A DNA stretch of 39,453 nucleotides from Candidatus Woesearchaeota archaeon (lineage in GTDB: Archaea; Nanobdellota; Nanobdellia; Woesearchaeales; JAGVYF01): assembly GCA_016211195.1 (NCBI GenBank), contig JACQSS010000066.1:1-39453 (forward strand), read 5' to 3'. This document shows, piece after piece, positions 17,995-27,179 of the stretch (positions within the stretch are counted from its first letter, which is position 1; every line of letters begins with the position of its first letter). The position numbers and the translations under genes were made by a program. The notes beneath the pieces were generated by a model. The model saw only the letters and a list, made by a program, of their open reading frames with translations. It had not been told where the DNA came from and made no database searches.

Positions 17995-19199
17995 AGTCTG
18001 AAGACCTTCTGTGCTTTTTCAAGGGCAGTAATAAAGGTATCGATGTCCTCCTTTGTTGTATACACCGATATGCTGATGCGGGCTGTTGCAGTGACACCAA
18101 GCGCACCCATGAGCGGCTGTGCGCAATGATGGCCTGAGCGGATCATGACACCCTCTTCATCCATAACCGTCGTCAGATCATGAGGATGAATATCTGCCAG
18201 ATTGAATGAAATAACGCCGGACCTCTTCGTCGCATCGCCCGGCCCATAGATAATGACATCCTTGACACCTTTCATTTTTTGCAGTGCATACGCAAGCAAT
18301 TCCTGCTCATGCCGGAAGACATTGTCCATGCCTTTGGTCATAAGATAATCGACAGCAATCCCCAACCCAATGGCACCAGCGATATCCGGTGTCCCTGCCT
18401 CGAATTTCCATGGCAGCTCATTCCATGTGCTTTTGTCAAGGTGAACCTCTTTTATCATGTCGCCGCCACCAAGAAATGGATGCATCCTGTCAAGCAGTGT
18501 TTGTTTCCCGAATAGGACACCGATACCCGTTGGTCCAAGCATCTTGTGTCCGGAAAAGGCAAGGAAATCACAATCAAGGTCATGCACATTAACCGGCAGA
18601 TGGGGGACGCTCTGTGCAGCATCAACAAGAACAAAGGTGCCATGAGCATGTGCAAGGCGTATCAATTCCTTGGCCGGGTTGATGGTACCAAGAACATTTG
18701 ACACGTGAGTGATTGCAAGGAGTACTGGTTTCTTTTCCAGTAATTCCATTGCCATCTGCATGTCAAGCAATCCCTCTTCAGTGATGGGGATGAAGCACAA
18801 GTTTGCACCGGTTTCCTGCGCAATGAGCTGCCATGGCACGATGTTGCTGTGATGTTCCATGACTGTTGAAACAATGATGTCTCCTTTCTTTAGTCGTGAT
18901 TTTGCAAAGGCATGGGCGACGAGGTTAATCCCTTCTGTGGTGTTCCGGACAAAGATAACCTCTTTGTCGTTTGCACCAATAAACCGGGCAATTTTCTGGC
19001 GTGCGGCTTCATACTGTGCCGTTGCCCGGGCAGAGAGCGTATGCAGTCCACGGTGGACATTGGCATTGGCTGTGGTGTAAAAGTCAGTGATCCCCTTGAG
19101 GACGATTTGCGGTTTCTGGGTGGTTGCGGCACTATCAAGGTACACAATTTTTTTCCCATTGATTGTTCCTTGCAGGAGCGGGAAATCATGATGCGTCAT
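17991..19199 (-). CDS. sufS: Cysteine desulfurase SufS
   Basis: YLDSAATTQKP, NTTEGINLVAHAF, DFLAFSGHKMLGPTGIGVLFGK, SGHHCAQPLM. Confidence 0.93.
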   Translation of the reverse strand: MTHHDFPLLQGTINGKKIVYLDSAATTQKPQIVLKGITDFYTTANANVHRGLHTLSARATAQYEAARQKIARFIGANDKEVIFVRNTTEGINLVAHAFAKSRLKKGDIIVSTVMEHHSNIVPWQLIAQETGANLCFIPITEEGLLDMQMAMELLEKKPVLLAITHVSNVLGTINPAKELIRLAHAHGTFVLVDAAQSVPHLPVNVHDLDCDFLAFSGHKMLGPTGIGVLFGKQTLLDRMHPFLGGGDMIKEVHLDKSTWNELPWKFEAGTPDIAGAIGLGIAVDYLMTKGMDNVFRHEQELLAYALQKMKGVKDVIIYGPGDATKRSGVISFNLADIHPHDLTTVMDEEGVMIRSGHHCAQPLMGALGVTATARISISVYTTKEDIDTFITALEKAQKVFRL

Positions 19200-20040
19200 G
19201 GTCCCTCCACAGCAGCGACAAATCGAGGTTTACCTCATTGACCGGAGCAAGAAATCCTTCGACAATCATCCTTCGTGCATCCTTATCGGGAATACCACGG
19301 GTCATTGCATAGAACAATTGATTTTCATCCAGATGCGCAACAGATGCAGCATGCCGTGCCTGCACATCCTGTGATTCAATCTCCATATTAGGAATGGCTA
19401 CTGCATGCGCTCCCTTATCAAGGAGCAGCACATGTTCTGCCAGATGTGACGAAACATTCCTTGTGTCCTTTTCAATGCGAACTAATCCGTTTGCAAAGCA
19501 CTGCGCATTGTCTTTTGCCACACCCTTGACTAGAATAGTTGATGTCGTATGGCTTGCCTTGTGGATGATTGTCGTGTTCAATGTCGATGTTTGCTGTCCG
19601 CTCCCGAAGAAGAGCTCCTTATCATCGACAGTGCCATGTTCACCTTCTAGAGTTATGGTCGCCATGAGTCGCCCCCGTAATTGCGCAGCAGCCCGCGTGA
19701 GGTATGCATATGAACCAAGGGTAATCTCTTCAGTGAGGTCACTCGTCTTCAGCATGATGTGTTTCAAGATGATTTGAGCGTTGTCCTTGGCTGTAAGGGA
19801 TAATGTGCCTGTCCCCGAGCATTCGTATGTCAAGGTGAGGGTGCTTCCTTCTTCTACGATAATTGTATTCCTGCCATAAGTGGACTGGACAACAACTTGT
19901 GCTGCAACGCTTTTTGGAAGAGTCAGCGTAAACCCAGCATCAGTGTTTATGAGAGTGACTCCTGCAGCAGCAAGTTCTTCTGGGATGGCGTATGCAGGGC
20001 CATCGACCTTTTGATGGATAACTAGTGTCCCAGAACTCAT
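19186..20040 (-). CDS. sufD: SufD-like Fe-S assembly protein
   Basis: C-terminal [49 protein letters not shown]. Confidence 0.9.
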   Translation of the reverse strand: MSSGTLVIHQKVDGPAYAIPEELAAAGVTLINTDAGFTLTLPKSVAAQVVVQSTYGRNTIIVEEGSTLTLTYECSGTGTLSLTAKDNAQIILKHIMLKTSDLTEEITLGSYAYLTRAAAQLRGRLMATITLEGEHGTVDDKELFFGSGQQTSTLNTTIIHKASHTTSTILVKGVAKDNAQCFANGLVRIEKDTRNVSSHLAEHVLLLDKGAHAVAIPNMEIESQDVQARHAASVAHLDENQLFYAMTRGIPDKDARRMIVEGFLAPVNEVNLDLSLLWRDHDAS

Positions 20041-21440
20041 CCCACAGACCCCTCCATATCCATCCTGATGAGCTTGTTCAGCTCAATGGCATATTCCATG
20101 GGAAGCTCCTTAGTAAATTCTGCAATAAAACCCAGCACAATCATGGCCATGGCTTCCTGTTCAGACAGGCCACGTGACATAAGATAGAACAATTGCTCTT
20201 CGCCGACTCTGCCGACATACGCCTCATGGCCTATTGTGGCGTCTTGCTCCTCAATCTGCATGGTCGGGTATGTATCGGAACGGGAATCCACATCAAGCAG
20301 CAGCGCATCGCACCTAACTGTTGACGTTGTCCCCGTCGCACCATGGGCAATGCGGACCAGACCACGGTAACTGCTTCTCCCCCCATCTTTACTGATGGAC
20401 TTTGAGACAATACGGGACATTGTATCCGATGCAAGGTGCACTGCCTTACCCCCAGCATCCTGATGCTGACCACGGCCAGCATACGCAACACTAAGGATGT
20501 CTGCCTTGGCATGGGGTCCCATGAGATACACACTTGGGTATTTCATAGTGAGCTTGCTGCCCAGATTTCCGTCAATCCATTCAATGACAGCATTTTCATA
20601 TGCAAAGGCGCGCTTAGTGACGAGGTTATAGACGTTGTTGGACCAGTTCTGAATCGTCGTATAGCGTATTTTGGCGTTTTTCTCAGCAATCACTTCGACG
20701 ACTGCAGCGTGCAGTGAGTCAGTTGAGTAGCTGGGCGCGGTGCACCCCTCAATATAGTTCACTTCCGCACCCTCATCTGCGATAATAAGCGTTCGTTCAA
20801 ACTGGCCGACGTTCTGTGCATTGATGCGGAAATATGCCTGCAACGGCACTATAACCTTGACACCTTTCGGCACATAGATGAAACTTCCCCCACTCCAGAC
20901 CGCGGTATTCAGGGCAGCAAACTTGTTGTCGCCAATGGGCACAATTTTCCCGAAATATTTTTTGACAAGCTCTGGATATTTCTTGACTGCTTCACTCATG
21001 TCGGTGAAAATGACACCTTGAGCAGCAAGGTCTTCACGCAGCTTGTGATAGACGGACTCTGATTCATATTGCGCTCCGACCCCGCCAAGGAATTTCTTTT
21101 CTGCTTCTGGTATGCCGAGCCGCTCAAAGGTTTTTCTGATATTCTCTGGCACCTCATCCCATTTATGCCCCATCTTGTCTGATGGCTTGATATAATAGGT
21201 AATCTTCCCGAAGTCTATTTCGTTCAGGTCTCCTCCCCAATTCGGCATTGGCTTTTTGAGGAAGATTTCCAAAGCCTTTAATCTGATGTCAATGACCCAT
21301 TGAGGCTCTTGCTTCATCCTGCACATTTCAAGGACCATGTCACGTGACAGCCCTTTTTGTGTGCGGGTGACATACTGTTCTGGGTCCCGAAAACCGTATT
21401 TCTCTTCATAGTCTTTATTCAGCAACTGCAAATCACTCAT
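20037..21440 (-). CDS. sufB: Fe-S cluster assembly protein SufB
   Basis: [53 protein letters not shown]. Confidence 0.95.
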   Translation of the reverse strand: MSDLQLLNKDYEEKYGFRDPEQYVTRTQKGLSRDMVLEMCRMKQEPQWVIDIRLKALEIFLKKPMPNWGGDLNEIDFGKITYYIKPSDKMGHKWDEVPENIRKTFERLGIPEAEKKFLGGVGAQYESESVYHKLREDLAAQGVIFTDMSEAVKKYPELVKKYFGKIVPIGDNKFAALNTAVWSGGSFIYVPKGVKVIVPLQAYFRINAQNVGQFERTLIIADEGAEVNYIEGCTAPSYSTDSLHAAVVEVIAEKNAKIRYTTIQNWSNNVYNLVTKRAFAYENAVIEWIDGNLGSKLTMKYPSVYLMGPHAKADILSVAYAGRGQHQDAGGKAVHLASDTMSRIVSKSISKDGGRSSYRGLVRIAHGATGTTSTVRCDALLLDVDSRSDTYPTMQIEEQDATIGHEAYVGRVGEEQLFYLMSRGLSEQEAMAMIVLGFIAEFTKELPMEYAIELNKLIRMDMEGSVG

Positions 21441-22167
21441 TGCCCATCACCCATTTCTTGTAGCCATCACGCTCAACCTCATGCGCAAGCTGCATGTCTC
21501 CTGATGCAACAATTTTTCCGTTACTCATGATATGGACGACGTCGGGCTTCAGGAAGGACAATAAGGGTGGATGGTGCGTGATGATGAGAGCGCTAAATGT
21601 CTTGCTGCGTAGCGAGGTAATTGCTCCGGCAACCACTTTCAACGAATCAATATCCAGCCCGGAATCAGTTTCATCAAGGATGGCACAGGATGGCTGCACC
21701 ATCATCAGCTGGAGCACCTCAGCACGTTTCTTTTCGCCGCCTGAAAAGCCGACATTCAGCTGTCGGTCAAGGAACTGTGTTTCGTACTGTAATGCAGCCA
21801 GTTGTTTCTGGAGCAACTCACGGAACCCCAGAGGCGTCAGATCCCCCTTCTTCTGCTTGAGGATAGTGTAGAGAAAATGCCTGAGGGTAACTCCTGGTAC
21901 CTCAACAGGGTATTGGAATGCAAGGAACAGGCCTTCGGCAGACCGTTGAGCAGGCGTCATAGCCAGAAGGTCTTTGCCATGAAACACCATTGTTCCTTTA
22001 TCTGCCACATAATGAGGATGACCCGCAAGCGCATACGCCAGCGTGCTCTTCCCTGAGCCGTTCGGACCCATAATAACATGAATTTCCCCAGGGTTCACCG
22101 TGAGAGAGATGCCATTGAGGATGGATTTTCCCTGTACAGAGATATGAACATTGTCTAGGCGCAGCAT
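21433..22167 (-). CDS. sufC: Fe-S cluster assembly ATPase SufC
   Basis: Walker [50 protein letters not shown]; start trimmed to MLRLDNVH. Confidence 0.95.
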   Translation of the reverse strand: MLRLDNVHISVQGKSILNGISLTVNPGEIHVIMGPNGSGKSTLAYALAGHPHYVADKGTMVFHGKDLLAMTPAQRSAEGLFLAFQYPVEVPGVTLRHFLYTILKQKKGDLTPLGFRELLQKQLAALQYETQFLDRQLNVGFSGGEKKRAEVLQLMMVQPSCAILDETDSGLDIDSLKVVAGAITSLRSKTFSALIITHHPPLLSFLKPDVVHIMSNGKIVASGDMQLAHEVERDGYKKWVMGNE

Positions 22168-22168
22168 C

Positions 22169-22288
22169 TTACTCCCCCCAAGTTCCGTAGATATTGGTTC
22201 GCGGTGGCGTCCCTTCATCATACTCTTCCAGCTGTTCGATAATGGCTTCCATCGGGTCTTTCTTCTTACGCTGCTTGTCGGTGGTCAT
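22169..22288 (-). CDS. 39-aa ORF in SUF operon
   Basis: MTTDKQRKKKDPMEAIIEQLEEYDEGTPPRTNIYGTWGE; fills regulator-sufC gap, stop 1 nt before sufC ATG. Confidence 0.5.
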   Translation of the reverse strand: MTTDKQRKKKDPMEAIIEQLEEYDEGTPPRTNIYGTWGE

Positions 22289-22649
22289 GGAAACAGGCAT
22301 TGCAATCCTTCGGTGTATCGGTGACACCAATGCACACTTTACACGTCACTCTGCTTTCCTTGAGAAGGTACAGCAGCCGGGCGGTCTCATCAACGAGTGA
22401 TTTGTTCTGGCGTAGATTTTCAGCACTTTTGGCAATTTCTCCCTTATCTTTGTCAGAGAACGTGACCTGTGTCGCACGCTTTGCTTTCAGATAATGACTG
22501 ACTGAAGGCTCCGAGACCTTGAGCAGCCGGGCAATCTCTTTTTGCTCAAGCCCGATTGACTTGAAATAATGCGCAAACTCCCGCCTGATGGCAGGAAGCA
22601 TGTAGAGCACTTCGACTTCTTGCGGATAGACCAGTTTTTGAGTTTTCAT
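22266..22649 (-). CDS. HTH regulator with C-terminal Cys motifs; candidate SUF operon regulator
   Basis: HTH LEQKEIARLLKVSEPSVSHYLKAKR; C-terminal CKVC-x(n)-C-x2-C; first gene of SUF operon; start trimmed to MKTQKLVY. Confidence 0.75.
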   Translation of the reverse strand: MKTQKLVYPQEVEVLYMLPAIRREFAHYFKSIGLEQKEIARLLKVSEPSVSHYLKAKRATQVTFSDKDKGEIAKSAENLRQNKSLVDETARLLYLLKESRVTCKVCIGVTDTPKDCNACFHDHRQAA

Positions 22650-22662
22650 GCGCACATCCCTC

Positions 22663-22690
22663 TTAACCATGGTTAATTAACCATAGTTAA
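22663..22690. promoter_or_regulatory. Two abutting 14-bp palindromic operator candidates
   Basis: TTAACCATGGTTAA (22663-22676, perfect palindrome) followed by TTAACCATAGTTAA (22677-22690, near perfect); minus-strand TATA-like TTTATAAA at 22700-22708. Confidence 0.7.
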
Positions 22691-22759
22691 CTTGTGGTTG
22701 TTTATAAAGGTTTTGCTTTTTCCGGAAACTACTTAAAGACGACAATCCTCTCATGTGGC

Positions 22760-23308
22760 ATGCCATCAGCCGTGTCCGGAAAATGGGGTAAGTCTCTTTT
22801 GGTGACACGTGCAAAGCCTGTTGTCATTCCAGTCCCTTATTATGGGCAGGAAACGGAATTCACATGTGGGCCGGCTGTGCTCAAGATGGTATTACACTAT
22901 AATGGTGAATACTACGGTGAACGACGTCTACGGAAGTATGCACAAACATCTCCTCTCGAAGGGACGAACCATGAAAAGATGATTCGTGCAGCACGCACAC
23001 TAGGTTATCATTGTTTTGTGCGGCAGAATGCAGCACCACGGGATGTCAAGCGTTTTATCAATAAAGGGTATCCTGTCATTATCAACTGGCAAGAGCCTGA
23101 TACCCAAGATGGCCATTATTCTGTTCTTTTTGGGTACCTGAAGGCTGCATTTTTGATGCATGATCCTTATCGACCACAAAGGAAGATTATTCCAACGAGA
23201 CGCCTCCTGCCTCTCTGGCATGATGGTGGCCAGTATAAGTGGTTCATGATTGCAAGCAGGGAAAGAATCCCTTTATTCATGACAGGAAAAACGTATCTGC
23301 CTCTATGA
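22760..23308 (+). CDS. C39-like cysteine peptidase family protein (copy 1)
   Basis: VPYYGQETEFTCGPAVLKMVLHYNG...GYPVIINWQEPDTQDGHYSVLFGY...DPYRPQRK. Confidence 0.75.
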   Translation: MPSAVSGKWGKSLLVTRAKPVVIPVPYYGQETEFTCGPAVLKMVLHYNGEYYGERRLRKYAQTSPLEGTNHEKMIRAARTLGYHCFVRQNAAPRDVKRFINKGYPVIINWQEPDTQDGHYSVLFGYLKAAFLMHDPYRPQRKIIPTRRLLPLWHDGGQYKWFMIASRERIPLFMTGKTYLPL

Positions 23309-23814
23309 GGAATCTGGAAACGCTCATTGCTGGGGAAGTCGTGAAATTATCAGTCCCCCACTTCAGGCAGGAAAAACCATACAGTTGCGGTGCAGCATCA
23401 TTGCGGACTGTTTTTGCATATTATGGCTTGAAAATTCCGGAACGGGAAATTCGACATTTTGCGCATACAGACGCAAAAGGGACAGACCGCGATGGCATGC
23501 TTGATGCACTGAAAGCGTATGATTTTTGTTATCGGGCCCACAGCAAGGGGACGTTACACGACATTGTGGATGCCATCCACCACGGATATCCGGCAATTGT
23601 TGACTGGAGACTCCCTGACGGGGATGGTCATTTCTCTGTCCTGTACGGATACGGTAAAGGCCGTCTCTATATCCGCGACCCGTATTGCCCACAACGCCAT
23701 TGGCTTTCTCCAGGCACATTCCTGGCTGCATGGAAATATGATAAGCCCATTAATTGGTATGTGCTTGCTGCGCCGGGTCCGAAGATCACGGTTGGCGCAA
23801 AACAAAAAGCTTAA
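23305..23814 (+). CDS. C39-like cysteine peptidase family protein (copy 2)
   Basis: VPHFRQEKPYSCGAASLRTVFAYYG...GYPAIVDWRLPDGDGHFSVLYGY...RDPYCPQRHW; ATGA overlap with copy 1. Confidence 0.75.
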   Translation: MRNLETLIAGEVVKLSVPHFRQEKPYSCGAASLRTVFAYYGLKIPEREIRHFAHTDAKGTDRDGMLDALKAYDFCYRAHSKGTLHDIVDAIHHGYPAIVDWRLPDGDGHFSVLYGYGKGRLYIRDPYCPQRHWLSPGTFLAAWKYDKPINWYVLAAPGPKITVGAKQKA

Positions 23815-23861
23815 ATATTTTCCACCATATTGAACAAATCATCATTTGTGAGGGGATTATT

Positions 23862-24125
23862 GTGCCAGAAGAAGAAAAGAAGAATTCAAAAGAATTGATA
23901 GGCAAGACTGTCGTGAGCAAAGCAGGCAAGCGGTATGGTGAAGTGGGGGACATCATCTTTGAGACGAAATCAGGCGAACTGATTCATGTTGTCCTGATTA
24001 ATCCGACGCCTTACTCAGAAAAACTCGAGCTCGAGAAGAACGCAGACGGTGAATTGCTGGTTCCATTTAGCTCAGTCATCGCAGTAGGCGACTTTGTCGT
24101 CATCGCTGAAGAGGATATTATTTAG
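23862..24125 (+). CDS. PRC-barrel domain protein
   Basis: ELIGKTVVSKAGKRYGEVGDIIFETKSGELIHVVL...VPFSSVIAVGDFVVI; GTG start. Confidence 0.7.
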   Translation: MPEEEKKNSKELIGKTVVSKAGKRYGEVGDIIFETKSGELIHVVLINPTPYSEKLELEKNADGELLVPFSSVIAVGDFVVIAEEDII

Positions 24126-24138
24126 TTTTCTTATTTTT

Positions 24139-24175
24139 TGAGTTTTTAAAAAAAAACTCAGCGTTTTTTACGCTG
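24139..24175 (+). terminator. Two adjoining hairpins downstream of PRC-barrel gene
   Basis: TGAGTTTTT-AAAA-AAAAACTCA and CAGCGT-TTTTT-ACGCTG, T-rich. Confidence 0.5.
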
Positions 24176-24410
24176 TTCTTTCACTTTCCGTTCAGCTTCC
24201 TGTTGCCTGGCTATTTTCAAAGCACATAACACCCCCTACAAAAGTGAGGTGGGATTTTTTCCTCGCCCTTTGGTGCAGTGTAGGGTTTCCCGGATTTGGT
24301 GCATGTCGTCTCAACAAACTCTCTCCGGAACCACGCAGTCATCTGGTTATCACCCAGACCCTAATGACTTTTGTACTTATATCTTTGTGCATCGAGTTTT
24401 TCAATCCCAG

Positions 24411-24572
24411 CTTCATCCAAAAAGTGGTTGGCATCATTTTTGTGAGGCTAAAGAATGGGTAACATGGACAAGCGAAAGGGGTCGCTCCATACGGGAAGGT
24501 GCCGATCAGTGTGGTTTATAGGATGAGCCGAACCTATGCCAACCCGGAGCGAAGCGGATTTTTTGGATGAAG
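24411..24572 (+). repeat. Inverted-repeat-bounded element, family 2
   Basis: CTTCATCCAAAAA/TTTTTGGATGAAG terminal arms; inner GGTTGGCAT (24426-24434)/ATGCCAACC (24536-24544). Confidence 0.7.
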
Positions 24573-24620
24573 TCTCCAATCCCGAAACGTATATAAACAG
24601 ACTGCTGCTCGTCTTGCAGC

Positions 24621-25589
24621 ATGACGACCATCTGGACAGAGAAGTATCGCCCGAAAACATTTGCGGACGTTATTGGCCAGAAGGACATTCTGCAGCGGGT
24701 GACTGCATTTGTTGAACAGAAGAATATGCCTCACCTGCTTTTTGCAGGGCCAGCTGGTGTGGGGAAGAGCACCCTCGCACTCATTATTGCCCGGAGTCTT
24801 TTCGGGGAGAACTGGAAAAGCAATTTTCTCGAACTGAATGCATCTGATGAACGGGGCATTGATGTTGTCCGCATCAAGGTAAAGGACTTTGCACGGACAA
24901 AGGCATTGGGGAATGATCCGTTCAAGATTATTTTTCTTGACGAATGCGATGCACTGACAAAGGAAGCACAGCAAGCATTGCGTCGTACGATGGAGAATTA
25001 CACGAGGACCTGTCGTTTTGTCCTTAGCTGTAATTATTCCTCCAAGATTATCGAACCGATTATGAGCCGATGTGCCGTTTTCCGATTTAAATCTTTGACA
25101 AGGCAGGATATGCACGTCCTCGTGGAACGCATTGCAAAAGAGGAAGGACTTGTCATAGAAGAGAAAGCCCTTGCTGCGTTGTTTGAAACCAGTGATGGGG
25201 ATTGCCGGCAGATTGTCAATATCATGCAAAGCTGTGCATCACTGAGTACAACGATAACGGAGCAGGCAGTGTATGCAATGGCTGCACAGGCACGGCCAGC
25301 TGAGATAAAAGAGATAGTCTCTCTTGCCCTGCAGAATAAGTTTCTTGCTGCCCGGGACAAGCTTCTGGACATGATGCTCTCATATGGCCTCTCAGGGATA
25401 GACGTCATCAAACAGATCCAGAAAGAAGTCTGGAACACAGAGTTGGATGGGCGCACCAAAATACAGCTTATCGAGAAATGCGGGGATGCGGAATTCCGGC
25501 TGGTCGAAGGCAGTGACGAGTATGTACAACTGGAGGCATTGCTTGCGTCCATCACACTGTTGGGCACGGTCGCATTGAAAAGTTCATGA
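24621..25589 (+). CDS. rfcS: Replication factor C small subunit
   Basis: WTEKYRPKTFADVIGQ, GPAGVGKSTLAL, LNASDERGIDVVR, FLDECDALTKEAQQALRRTME. Confidence 0.95.
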   Translation: MTTIWTEKYRPKTFADVIGQKDILQRVTAFVEQKNMPHLLFAGPAGVGKSTLALIIARSLFGENWKSNFLELNASDERGIDVVRIKVKDFARTKALGNDPFKIIFLDECDALTKEAQQALRRTMENYTRTCRFVLSCNYSSKIIEPIMSRCAVFRFKSLTRQDMHVLVERIAKEEGLVIEEKALAALFETSDGDCRQIVNIMQSCASLSTTITEQAVYAMAAQARPAEIKEIVSLALQNKFLAARDKLLDMMLSYGLSGIDVIKQIQKEVWNTELDGRTKIQLIEKCGDAEFRLVEGSDEYVQLEALLASITLLGTVALKSS

Positions 25590-25726
25590 TGGCCATCAAT
25601 TATGTGAGCATTGGCTTCCTTCTCTTGCAAGCAAAAAGGGGATTCCAAGAGGAATTTTTGCCATTAACAGGCAAAAGCACATGCGAACCGATGGCCACGG
25701 AGCGCAAGCGGAGGAACTTTTCAATG
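25573..25726 (+). repeat. Inverted-repeat-bounded intergenic element, copy B
   Basis: CATTGAAAAGTTC (25573-25585) ... GAACTTTTCAATG (25714-25726); interior hairpin GCAAAAAGGGGATTCCAAGAGGAATTTTTGC. Confidence 0.85.
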
Positions 25727-25775
25727 AGACCTTGGACACGAAGACTTTATAATCATCACATCAACGGAGGCAACC

Positions 25776-26135
25776 ATGACAGAACGACCACGCTGGGTAA
25801 AGGACAAGTCCCTTCACAAGGATTTCGAAGTCATCGAATGCAAGCAATACGATGACTATAAGGACCATAAGAACGATAATAGCTGCTATGTCCTCATCAA
25901 GGTCGATTTTGAATTCTATGAAATCCAGGTCGCAGTTTGCAATTACCAGCATGAAATCCTGAAGGTCTTCAAAGGCAAAAGGCCACAGGACATCTATCAT
26001 GCAATCTTCGACTATGAAAGACAACACAATGTACAATGGTTCACTGAGAAACAGCACATTGCTTATCTCGGCAAGGAACTCAAGAAAGCTGAGATAGCCC
26101 TTGCATTAGGGAACTCTGGCTACTATCAGGAATAG
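25776..26135 (+). CDS. DUF4346-like protein
   Basis: C-terminal HIAYLGKELKKAEIALALGNSGYYQE; GGAGG upstream; TATA at ~25746. Confidence 0.6.
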   Translation: MTERPRWVKDKSLHKDFEVIECKQYDDYKDHKNDNSCYVLIKVDFEFYEIQVAVCNYQHEILKVFKGKRPQDIYHAIFDYERQHNVQWFTEKQHIAYLGKELKKAEIALALGNSGYYQE

Positions 26136-26157
26136 ATGCTCCTTTCCTTATAGCTAA

Positions 26158-27132
26158 TTAACCCGTTACATCTCTAATGAGAATTGATTTCTCAATGTAC
26201 TGATAATAGCGGTAGAACAAATCAACTGTGAACAGTGGCTCAAAGACAGCACTGCCAATATCATTGATATCATATGTGCAGGTGATTGCTCTCTTCTGCC
26301 CACCATAGAGTGTGAAATAGCCACCCTGATTATCCTGATCTGGGTCATCAAAGCCGACGCAGTCTGCTTTCTTGCCATACACCTCAGACGTGATGCGTGC
26401 ATAGACCACATTACGGTTCGGGTTTGCTATAGAATCATCACATTCCGTTCCCCGCTTAAAGACGATGTTGTTCTTGTCACCCACATGCTCAACCTCAAAA
26501 AGCACCTGTATCTTTCCTTCACCGAGAGGAGATTCCCTGACTGCTGTGATGTGTACCGTCCCTCCTGAATTCTTCGGGTCCTTAGTCCCCGCGACATCAC
26601 ATATCTTTGCCTTGCCGACTTCAATGAGCTCGCGCTTGGCACAGATTTTTGTGCTTGTCTTGGTGCGGTAATCGTAACACAGATTTGCGCGGACTTTTAC
26701 TTCAGTATTGCCCTTCAGATCGGGAATGTACTTGAGATCGGAAAAGTCAACAACGCTTTGGCCACCTGCAATGACTGTCCCGTCTATATTGCGCTTTGCC
26801 TCACGCATCGGCACCAAAAAGAATTTACGCAAATCATTCTGGTCACGCTTGTTGAAATCCTTGGGATTGATACCAATCACTTCCACATAACCCGCACCTT
26901 GTCCAAGATATTCTTCACCGACATTCGCCAATTGTACACCGATGCCAAAGCGCATCTTTCCCTCATCAAGAATAGTCTCTGGCGGCAGACCATCAACCCA
27001 ACCCATACGCAGCCCTTCTTTGCCACCGATGAATGGTTCAATCAAGGGCCTGCCGGTTTCCTGCTTTTTGCAGCCGCTCGCCAGCACAAGCAATGACATA
27101 ATAGTGATACAGAGAATGATATGGATTTTCAT
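26158..27132 (-). CDS. Putative surface lipoprotein, paralogue family member 1
   Basis: Lipobox LLVLASGCKK; GKEGLRMGWVDGLPPETIL similar to neighbours. Confidence 0.65.
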   Translation of the reverse strand: MKIHIILCITIMSLLVLASGCKKQETGRPLIEPFIGGKEGLRMGWVDGLPPETILDEGKMRFGIGVQLANVGEEYLGQGAGYVEVIGINPKDFNKRDQNDLRKFFLVPMREAKRNIDGTVIAGGQSVVDFSDLKYIPDLKGNTEVKVRANLCYDYRTKTSTKICAKRELIEVGKAKICDVAGTKDPKNSGGTVHITAVRESPLGEGKIQVLFEVEHVGDKNNIVFKRGTECDDSIANPNRNVVYARITSEVYGKKADCVGFDDPDQDNQGGYFTLYGGQKRAITCTYDINDIGSAVFEPLFTVDLFYRYYQYIEKSILIRDVTG

Positions 27133-27179
27133 CGTCGACCTCCTTTTTTCCAATGCTTTCAGCCTTTTTATTCCTTTCG

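Noticed and set aside
24176-24600. Possible RNase P or SRP RNA
   Set aside because: Did not find the conserved core motifs of either RNA; region better explained by IR element plus promoter
24534-25229. 231-aa minus-strand ORF
   Set aside because: Antisense to rfcS with no recognisable domain
25586-25855. 89-aa ORF starting in the rfcS tail (MMAINYVSIGF...)
   Set aside because: Lies across repeat copy B; the frame is not preserved in copies C and D, so it is treated as non-coding element sequence
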